This document shows, piece by piece, positions 31,691 to 38,047 of a DNA stretch of 38,047 nt. Below the pieces are notes generated by a model. It was given only the letters and a program-made list of their open reading frames with translations. It had not been told where the DNA came from and made no database searches. This DNA comes from Proteobacteria bacterium UBA1847 (GTDB lineage: Bacteria; Pseudomonadota; Gammaproteobacteria; Steroidobacterales; Woeseiaceae), in contig DDIP01000356.1 in NCBI GenBank assembly GCA_002338605.1, positions 1 through 38,047 of the forward strand, given 5' to 3'. The position numbers and the translations under genes were made by a program. Every line of letters begins with the position of its first letter. Position 1 is the first letter of the stretch.

Positions 31691-32293
31691 GTGAAAACAA
31701 ACATTATTTTCCTTGCAATATTTATTATGATGTCACCGACTGCAGTTCATGCGGAAGTGACCGAATGCGATCGGCTTGCCGCAAATCCCAACGACCCTGA
31801 TCGTGTTGCTGAAGGCGTACCAAGCTCACGCGTCGACATCAAAGCTGCGATTAATGCCTGTAGAAAATCTTTGCAAGCAGACCCTGATAGCCCACGATTT
31901 GCCTATCAGCTGGGTCGCGTTTCGTTCTATGCAGGCAATACGCCGGATGCACTAAAGTACATTGGGCAAGCATCAAAACAGGGTTACCGTCAAGCCGAAT
32001 TTGTCATGGGTGCACTGGCCGACAACCGCAGAGAAGGTGTACCGGCAGATAATTGCGCAGTCGAGGACTATTGGTATCGGGCGGCAACCAGCGGACATCT
32101 TCACGCCCGGGTCGCTTACGTACGGCATGTAACAAAGGGCCGGTTCGACAACTGTACTGTACAAGCCTCCGATACAGAGCTGGCTGAGCTGATCCACTTT
32201 GACGGTGCTGGCTCATCGAATTATTTCTTTCGGCTGTTGGTTGAAGACCTCCAGGAAGACGTAGCAGCGTTTGCGACGAGAGATAAAGAGTAG
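31691..32293 (+). CDS. Secreted four-cysteine TPR/Sel1-like protein, single unit
   Basis: A 200-aa paralogue of the duplicated protein at 29188. GTG start at 31691 with GGGGAG nine bases upstream. Sec signal MKTNIIFLAIFIMMSPTAVHA, then one copy of the unit: CDRLAANPNDPDRVAEGVPSS, AINACRKS, FAYQLGRVSFYAGNTPDALK, GYRQAEFVMGAL, NCAVEDYWYRAA, ARVAYVRHV, GRFDNCTVQASDTELAEL. All four unit cysteines are conserved. The C-terminus is slightly acidic. It is probably a free-standing module in the periplasm, perhaps binding a partner through its TPR-like helices. The nearest genes (SDR, TonB receptor) do not reveal the partner. Function unknown. Confidence 0.75.
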   Translation: MKTNIIFLAIFIMMSPTAVHAEVTECDRLAANPNDPDRVAEGVPSSRVDIKAAINACRKSLQADPDSPRFAYQLGRVSFYAGNTPDALKYIGQASKQGYRQAEFVMGALADNRREGVPADNCAVEDYWYRAATSGHLHARVAYVRHVTKGRFDNCTVQASDTELAELIHFDGAGSSNYFFRLLVEDLQEDVAAFATRDKE

Positions 32294-32348
32294 CCACTAG
32301 GGCCTTTGCCGTCTTGCCACAGATTCAATCGGCCACAGGCGTCGTATC

Positions 32349-32783
32349 CTAGGTGTTTTTCGTATATGGCTCACAGTCATCGTTTTCGGAATTGATTCGT
32401 AGACTGCCGAGCCGGTTGAGTCTTGCGGCCAGGTCGTCAAGATTCTTCGGGATCAATGATCCGACCTGATGAAAATGAAGCTCCTGGAAACGTGCTAAAT
32501 GATCAACCTCGATGTTAAGGCCGTATCGCTGCGATTGCTCAGCAGGTGGGATATCCAGAATTGTCTTTTTCCTCCAGTCTGACGGAGGGCACTGACCGCG
32601 CACCAGGGATGGCTGCTTCAAGCAGCATTTTATCCACAACCGCTCGCTCGCAATTGATACACCTGAGCCAGCAAGCAGAACTGAACTTCCAGGCACGCAA
32701 AAGATATTACTTAAACTAATTATATTGTCTATAAGTTTAATTTGCGTAATTAATACGCTCCAATAGACTGCCCTGTATGACAA
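32349..32783 (-). CDS. Doubtful hypothetical ORF, possibly a decayed gene end
   Basis: A 144-codon frame. Its last 50 residues (LARFQELHFHQVGSLIPKNL, then DDLAARLNRLGSLRINSEN) look like a real helical coding sequence, but the first half is low-complexity and overlaps an A+T-rich dyad TTAAACT (32711-32717) / AGTTTAA (32734-32740), which is more like a promoter region. No family is recognised. I favour the 3' remnant of a lost gene over an intact one. Confidence 0.25.
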   Translation of the reverse strand: MSYRAVYWSVLITQIKLIDNIISLSNIFCVPGSSVLLAGSGVSIASERLWIKCCLKQPSLVRGQCPPSDWRKKTILDIPPAEQSQRYGLNIEVDHLARFQELHFHQVGSLIPKNLDDLAARLNRLGSLRINSENDDCEPYTKNT

Positions 32784-32964
32784 CCGTAATGGTAGGTGCA
32801 GGAGCCGCTACTCGACTCATGAAATTCGGATTTTCGTGTTTGAGATCTTCAGACGCAGCACCGCGAGCACCTGCGATCATCTTTGTTGTCGTTAGCCCGT
32901 CACATCTCGAGTGTTCCGTGGTGGTTACCCAATTTTTTCAAAAGCGTTAGGGAGTGTGGATAGA

Positions 32965-35358
32965 ATGAAGAACAGCAAGATTCTGATGCCATTGTTGATT
33001 GTGTTGATGGCATTGCCAGTCACGCATCCGGTCCACGCACAAAATACGGCGTTGGAAGAAATTGTCGTTACCGCCCGTAAGCGGGACGAGAGTATCTTCG
33101 AAATTCCAGTTTCCGTTTCTGCGATGTCGCAGGCTCAATTGGATCGTGCCGGAATAAGCAACCCTGAAGAACTGTCAAATTTTGTTCCCGGCCTCGACTT
33201 CCAGGCCTCTACATCAACTGGTGGGCGTCAGAACCCCTCAATTCGCTTTCGAGGTATGGTCCAGCAAACGATTACGCCGTCGACCCAGGTTGGTGCACTT
33301 TTTTGGGATGGCTCTTACGTCGGCGGCGGCGGCGGCTTTTTGCCTCTTGCTGATGTTCAACGCGTTGAGGTGATCAAGGGTCCTCAGACTGCCCAGTTCG
33401 GGCGTAACACTTTCTCCGGTGCAGTAAACATCATTCCCAAGCTCCCCGGCGACCAGTGGGAACGCAATGTCGGTTTGGAATGGTCGGGTTCACAAGAGGA
33501 TAATTACAAGCTTGAGGCCGGTGTCGGCGGTCCAATAAACGATATGATCGGGCTTCGCGTGTTTGCGGGTTACGAAAAAGCCGGTGGGGATTTCGACACA
33601 CAGGACGGAGAGCCCTATGCGGTTTTCGAAGATACAACCTTCAGCGGTACGCTGACTTTTAATCCAACCGATGCCCTGAACCTAAAGTTGACAGGCTATT
33701 ATGTCAGTGCCGATGACTCCGGTACCTCTGTTGGCGTTGATAGCGGCCTATGGGGTACTCCAGCGGGGCAGTGTAACCGGACGTATACCGGTCAATATGT
33801 GAATATCGTTACCGGAGTTAGAACGCCTTTTACGCGAGATCTGAGTACGCTTCCATTTGCCACGTTTTGTGGCAACTATCCTGACGGAGAGCATCTCGTA
33901 ACGCCGGCGACGCTGCACCCAACGCTTGCGCAATCGGCGGGTGGACAGGCGGGATTGGACGCACTAAATAACCTGAATCCGTATGTTGCCTCCATGAGCA
34001 TTTTTAGAAGCCCTCCCGGCGAACTTGGAGGTCGCCACCGAACCTACCGAACACAGTTCGGTGGAGATTATCAACTTGCTGAACACACGGTGTCCTTTCA
34101 AGCCTCATATGCAAACACGGGCACCATCAACAGGCGTGACTTTTCGTTTGGTGTTCCCAATGTTCCAGGTACTGTAAGTATCACCGGAGATGACATCGCA
34201 ATTCGCGAGAATTACTACGAAACACGGATTGCGTCATCACAAGGTCGACAGTTTCGTTACATGATGGGGGTTAGTCATTACACGCAGCGATTCCGTTCAG
34301 GCAATACGCGCGGTTCTGTCGATTTTCAGGACAACACAACAACCGCGTTGTTTGCGTCGGTCGACTACGACATAACGGATGCACTGACCCTGTCAGCCGA
34401 AGCGCGTTTTACTGACGAAGAATCGCACGTGATCATCGAAGGTAATCCTGCCCTGCCATGCCTTCAGGACGGTGGTGCGCTCACGTGCGATGAGATTAAC
34501 GACTACACGGACTTTATCCCCCGAGTAATTCTCAGCTACCAGCCTTTTGACGGCGCTACCGCTTACGCCAGTTACTCTTATAGTTCGCTCCTAGGAATTC
34601 CCACGCAGTGTGTATCTGTCGCGGAGAACCGTCCTGACCTTATTGACCCGGCTGACTGCGCTGCAATCGGAAATTTCACGCAGCCGCAAGAAAATACCCA
34701 GTATGAGCTAGGCTGGAAACAGCGCGGAGACCTATGGGCTGTTACGGCGGCTTTCTTCTTTGTCGACTGGAAAAATCAGCCATTTGCACAAATCGTAATA
34801 CTCAATCCGGGAACAACCTCATTCCGTGGTCCGGGCAACTCGGAGTACAAGGGCATAGACTTGGAATTTTCGTTTACGCCAACCAAGTGGTTGGATATTT
34901 CCGGGGGCTTGGCTTATACGGATGCTGAGATGACTTCGTTTTCGTCCAGGGGGTCCAACGAGTCTGAAGTTCTCGGTTCCGGATTGGACTCAGTCGTAAA
35001 TGATGGCAACGAGCCGCGAAATGTTCCTGCATTGTCGGGGTCTCTAAGCCCGACTATCTTGGGCGAGTATGCGGGTCGGGAATGGTTCATCCGTGCCGAT
35101 ATCCTTTACCACTCAAAGAACTGGGCAGACTATTCTGAGTTCAACCGCGCTCCGTCTCAAACGCTGCTCAACCTCCGCGCTGGTATCGACCTGACTGACA
35201 AATACCGTGTCGAAATCTACGGCAGGAATCTGGCGGAAAACAAGGCATTCGGTGCAGAGGCTCTTCAGACTACAACGGGCCCTGGCGGAAACCGCAAGGC
35301 ATTCGCCAAGCCGTATCAACGTCGTGAATTTGGGCTCCGCATGACTGCCGAATTCTAG
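32965..35358 (+). CDS. TonB-dependent outer-membrane receptor
   Basis: A 797-aa receptor. The ATG at 32965 is chosen because it has GGGAG about 10 bases upstream and a signal peptide (ILMPLLIVLMALPVTHPVHA); an in-frame ATG at 32911 would add 18 unlikely residues. The mature N-terminus has the TonB box-like EEIVVTARKR, then a plug (ESIFEIPVSVSAMSQAQLDR, SIRFRG, VEVIKGPQTAQFGRNTFSGAVNI) and a barrel, ending in Phe. This sequence type is common in catabolic clusters of marine and soil bacteria for hydrophobic or glycosidic substrates such as steroids or terpenoids (family-level knowledge, not specific). The two flavoproteins follow immediately in the same direction (18 bp), so transport and oxidation are likely cotranscribed. 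Confidence 0.93.
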   Translation: MKNSKILMPLLIVLMALPVTHPVHAQNTALEEIVVTARKRDESIFEIPVSVSAMSQAQLDRAGISNPEELSNFVPGLDFQASTSTGGRQNPSIRFRGMVQQTITPSTQVGALFWDGSYVGGGGGFLPLADVQRVEVIKGPQTAQFGRNTFSGAVNIIPKLPGDQWERNVGLEWSGSQEDNYKLEAGVGGPINDMIGLRVFAGYEKAGGDFDTQDGEPYAVFEDTTFSGTLTFNPTDALNLKLTGYYVSADDSGTSVGVDSGLWGTPAGQCNRTYTGQYVNIVTGVRTPFTRDLSTLPFATFCGNYPDGEHLVTPATLHPTLAQSAGGQAGLDALNNLNPYVASMSIFRSPPGELGGRHRTYRTQFGGDYQLAEHTVSFQASYANTGTINRRDFSFGVPNVPGTVSITGDDIAIRENYYETRIASSQGRQFRYMMGVSHYTQRFRSGNTRGSVDFQDNTTTALFASVDYDITDALTLSAEARFTDEESHVIIEGNPALPCLQDGGALTCDEINDYTDFIPRVILSYQPFDGATAYASYSYSSLLGIPTQCVSVAENRPDLIDPADCAAIGNFTQPQENTQYELGWKQRGDLWAVTAAFFFVDWKNQPFAQIVILNPGTTSFRGPGNSEYKGIDLEFSFTPTKWLDISGGLAYTDAEMTSFSSRGSNESEVLGSGLDSVVNDGNEPRNVPALSGSLSPTILGEYAGREWFIRADILYHSKNWADYSEFNRAPSQTLLNLRAGIDLTDKYRVEIYGRNLAENKAFGAEALQTTTGPGGNRKAFAKPYQRREFGLRMTAEF

Positions 35359-35376
35359 ATTTCGACTGAGGCTCTG

Positions 35377-36888
35377 ATGGATCCAACGGACATTTCGAAG
35401 AGACGATTCGTAAAGGCGATTGGCGTCGCGACCTTAGCGACAACGATCAAGCCAAGTATCGTGGTGGCGCGGCAGCGGCAGTACGACTTTCTAATCATTG
35501 GTGCTGGCACTGCCGGATTGCCAGCGGCGATCTTTGCGGCTCGTCGGGGTGCAAGCGTCTTGCTTGTGGACTCGGCTCAGGACATCGGCGGCACACTGCA
35601 CCTGGCTTACGGCATGGTGAGCGGCGCTGGTACTCTTGCCCAAGCGAAGAGGGGCATTGTCGATACACCGGACCAGCATTTTGACGACATCATGCGGTTG
35701 TCAAACGGCAAGGCAGATCCATCGATCACAAGACTGGTGGCTGACAACGCAGGTGATACGCTTAATTGGTTGTTGGATGCAGGACTCACGCCTCTTGCCG
35801 AGCACCCGATCACCGGGCTTAGCGGACGTCCCGGCTACTCTGTCGCACGCTATTTTTGGGACAAGGACCGCGGCCGTGCCATCCTGGCGATCCTGAGGCG
35901 TCAGTTGGCGCCACTAGTGGCGACTGGTCATGTAAAGCTACAGCTCGGCACGCGAATCAGTGAGTTGATCACCGATGCGGCTGGAGTGGTGACCGGGGCG
36001 CGAGCCAGGGTAGGTGGGAACGATCTGGTTGTCAGTGCTAAACGTACGCTTCTGGCGACCGGGGGCTACGCAATGAATCCAACGTTGTTCGAAAGGCTGG
36101 TCGGCCGGCCTGCCTACGCTGGAAAATCATATCCTTTCTCGCAGGGAGACGGGCTCAACATGGCCGTCGCAACGGGTGGCACGCTGCGCGGCCGTGCATT
36201 GCACCGTCCTGGCACCGGATCTATTCTGACCAGCGATCAGTTTGAGGGCGAAGTTTACGCCCGCTTCAATACACGGCCGGAGCAGCGGCAACCGTGGGAA
36301 ATCTGGGTAAACGACACCGGGCAGCGTTTTGTTCGTGAGGATGCTCCCGAAATACACGACCGTGAGCAGGCTCTCGCGAGCCAGCCGAGACTCCGCTTTC
36401 GGATCATTTTCGATCACAACATTCTCAGCGCTGCCCCGCCCGGTATTCCGGACTGGACGCGCGAGAAGCTTCTTAGCCACTTTGGTACACACAGCATGTT
36501 TGTCACGGCCGATTCATTAGCATCGCTTGCCGCAAAGATTGGTGTGGATGGAACTGCGCTGAAAAGAACGGTCGATGATTACAATGCGGCCGTCGTTGGT
36601 GGTCGGGATTCGCTTGGGCGTAAGCATTTGCCGCAGCCGATTTCCACTGCACCATATTATGCCATCACGATACTCGGGAATTCGGCAACGTCTTCAGCCG
36701 GTGTTGTGACGGACAACAGGTTGCGGGTGTTGCGCGGTGACGGTAGCCCGATCGAAAATCTGTATGCCGCGGGCGAAGTGCTGGGCAGTGGTGCCACCAT
36801 GGGTGATGCATTTGTTCCCGGAATGATGCTCACCCCGGCGTTCACGCTTGGCCGACTGCTTGGCGGGCAGCTCATCAGTTTTGGTTGA
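35377..36888 (+). CDS. Tat-type FAD-binding dehydrogenase (fumarate reductase/3-ketosteroid dehydrogenase-like)
   Basis: A 503-aa flavoprotein. The N-terminus ISKRRFVKAIGVATLA is a twin-arginine signal. The FAD site is FLIIGAGTAGLPAAIFAARR with LLVDSAQDIGGT; later motifs are LLATGGYAMN, PWEIWVNDTGQRFVRED and the C-terminal AAGEVLGSGATMGDAFVPGM that closes over FAD. This is the FAD_binding_2 family: fumarate/urocanate reductases and 3-ketosteroid delta-1-dehydrogenases. The direction and substrate are unknown; a periplasmic dehydrogenation of a cyclic ketone would fit the other enzymes. The ATG at 35377 lies 18 bp after the TonB receptor stop behind GAGG. A close paralogue follows 125 bp later. 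Confidence 0.88.
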   Translation: MDPTDISKRRFVKAIGVATLATTIKPSIVVARQRQYDFLIIGAGTAGLPAAIFAARRGASVLLVDSAQDIGGTLHLAYGMVSGAGTLAQAKRGIVDTPDQHFDDIMRLSNGKADPSITRLVADNAGDTLNWLLDAGLTPLAEHPITGLSGRPGYSVARYFWDKDRGRAILAILRRQLAPLVATGHVKLQLGTRISELITDAAGVVTGARARVGGNDLVVSAKRTLLATGGYAMNPTLFERLVGRPAYAGKSYPFSQGDGLNMAVATGGTLRGRALHRPGTGSILTSDQFEGEVYARFNTRPEQRQPWEIWVNDTGQRFVREDAPEIHDREQALASQPRLRFRIIFDHNILSAAPPGIPDWTREKLLSHFGTHSMFVTADSLASLAAKIGVDGTALKRTVDDYNAAVVGGRDSLGRKHLPQPISTAPYYAITILGNSATSSAGVVTDNRLRVLRGDGSPIENLYAAGEVLGSGATMGDAFVPGMMLTPAFTLGRLLGGQLISFG

Positions 36889-37013
36889 TTGATGCCTGAC
36901 GGTGAGGTGCTTATCCGGTCTTAACACACACCCATGTTGGAAGGTACAGAATTTTTGGTCTTGGTATTTCTTAGAACACACTTGGGCTTCAATGAGCTTT
37001 TAAGGAGATTTCA

Positions 37014-38047
37014 ATGAGCATGTCAAAGCGACGTTTCATTAAGACCGTCGGTGCAGCCGCAGCTGTGACGGCGTTCGGCCCCGGTAGAGCGGCGCAGCGA
37101 CGACGCTACGATGTTCTTATCATCGGTGCCGGGACTGCGGGTGTCCCTGCGGCAATTTTCGCCGCAGCTCGTGGTGCCAGTGTACTTGTTGTTGACGTTG
37201 CACCGGCGATTGGCGGCACATTAATGATGACGAGCGGGCAGATGAGCGCCGCGGGTACACGGGTGCAACGACAGAAGGGTATCGTTGATACGCCAGATCT
37301 TCACTTTCAGGATCTGATGCGCATTAGTCGCGGTACTATAGACCAAGACATCGCACGTCTTGCGGTGGACAATGCGGCTGCCACAGTCGATTGGCTCATT
37401 GACAATGGTTATGAGCTCCTTCCGGAATCTCCGGTCAAAGGGATAGCGCATGAGCCATACAGCAAGCCGCGCTACTATTGGAGTGCTTCCCGCGGCATAG
37501 GAATACTCGAGGCCATGCGGCCGAAGTTCATGCAGGAGGTAAAAGCGGGAAACATTGACCTCCTGCTTGAACACCGTGCAGTGGCATTGCAAACAGATGC
37601 GTCAGGCGCAATTGCAGCCGTGGTCGTGGAGGACTCAGGCGGGAGGCGCAGCGAGTGGCAGTCCCGCAATGTGGTGCTCGCGTCCGGTGGTTATGCGTCG
37701 AATGCCAGCATGTTTGAGAAATACAGCGGCTTCCCGAAGTATCTTGACGCATCGTACCCGTTTGCACAGGGTGAGGGGCAAGTTCTGGCTGAGTCCGTCG
37801 GCGGTTACATGCGGTATGCCGAAAAGTACCTTACGAATTTTGGCATTTTATTGGCATCCTCGGCTGTGCCGTCCACAAAAAGGGCCACCACTCAGTTTCA
37901 CCCGCAGGTGAGGCAACCATGGGAAATCTACGTGAACAGCAAGGGCCAGCGGTTCGTGCGCGAAGATGTGCCCAGCGTCGACGCTCGCGAGCATGCATTT
38001 CATTTTCAGCCAGACTTGAGGCATTGGGTTGTTTTCGATCAGACTGT
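37014..38047 (+). CDS. Second Tat-type FAD-binding dehydrogenase (3'-truncated by window edge)
   Basis: Open reading frame running off the right edge; 344 codons visible. It starts at ATG 37014 behind AAGGAG and opens with the twin-arginine signal SMSKRRFIKTVGAAAA, then RRRYDVLIIGAGTAGVPAAI and VVDVAPAIGGT. It is a paralogue of the gene at 35377: shared blocks are QKGIVDTPDLHFQDLMR, VLASGGYASN, YPFAQGEG and RQPWEIYVNSKGQRFVREDV. Same FAD_binding_2 family, probably with a different substrate, since the active-site-lining middle is divergent. Likely the third gene of the receptor-dehydrogenase operon. The C-terminal FAD-closing segment must lie beyond the window. Confidence 0.88.
   Translation, partial: MSMSKRRFIKTVGAAAAVTAFGPGRAAQRRRYDVLIIGAGTAGVPAAIFAAARGASVLVVDVAPAIGGTLMMTSGQMSAAGTRVQRQKGIVDTPDLHFQDLMRISRGTIDQDIARLAVDNAAATVDWLIDNGYELLPESPVKGIAHEPYSKPRYYWSASRGIGILEAMRPKFMQEVKAGNIDLLLEHRAVALQTDASGAIAAVVVEDSGGRRSEWQSRNVVLASGGYASNASMFEKYSGFPKYLDASYPFAQGEGQVLAESVGGYMRYAEKYLTNFGILLASSAVPSTKRATTQFHPQVRQPWEIYVNSKGQRFVREDVPSVDAREHAFHFQPDLRHWVVFDQT

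Overview
The window reads as chromosomal DNA from a free-living, probably aquatic or marine gammaproteobacterium. This rests on two large TonB-dependent receptors, Tat-exported oxidoreductases, a CueR-type copper switch and a lipobox transglycosylase. It is inference from gene content only; there is no rRNA or marker gene to fix the lineage.

Three blocks are separated by two copies of the 3' half of a tRNA-Thr(UGU), at 6954-7013 and 25457-25516, in the same orientation and 18,503 bp apart (54 of 60 bases match). This is the footprint of serial integration of genomic islands at one tRNA-Thr gene. The right copy has lost more of the tRNA consensus than the left one, so the right junction is probably older and the intact tRNA would lie to the left of the window. 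No integrase is visible.

Block 1 (1-6953) is a copper-tolerance locus: a Tat-exported multicopper oxidase, a secreted NTF2-like protein with a His tail, a CueR-type regulator with its 19-bp-spacer promoter, a Cu(I) P-type ATPase with two N-terminal Cys/His metal-binding modules, an APC-family transporter and a SAM methyltransferase.

Block 2 (7014-25456) is accessory and mixed. It opens with a P-loop STAND/AAA-like ATPase, a DUF4238 protein and a 308-aa protein of unknown function. Next comes a slipin/SPFH gene whose 5' leader holds a defective tRNA-Thr(UGU)-like cloverleaf, a second shortened tRNA-like element and a 13-nt perfect complement of the 16S rRNA 3' tail. A 1.2-kb non-coding stretch follows, with a strong promoter, a structured RNA of about 258 nt and an intrinsic terminator, and a boxA-like element. 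The block ends with small regulators (HTH, ArsR/AHSA1), an exbD followed by a gutted gene, a Tat-exported PLP enzyme, a lytic transglycosylase lipoprotein, an S9 peptidase and a TonB receptor.

Block 3 (25517-38047) looks like a catabolic cluster for a hydrophobic, CoA-activated substrate: acyl-CoA dehydrogenase, exported metallo-beta-lactamase-fold hydrolase, short-chain dehydrogenase plus the decayed remnant of a second copy, TonB receptor, and two tandem Tat-type FAD dehydrogenases, the last cut by the window edge. Interleaved are two genes of a secreted four-cysteine TPR/Sel1-like family, one carrying an internal tandem duplication.

The best candidates for something undescribed are the slipin leader (12355-12807), the RNA unit at 16291-16619, and the ATPase/DUF4238/308-aa accessory module.
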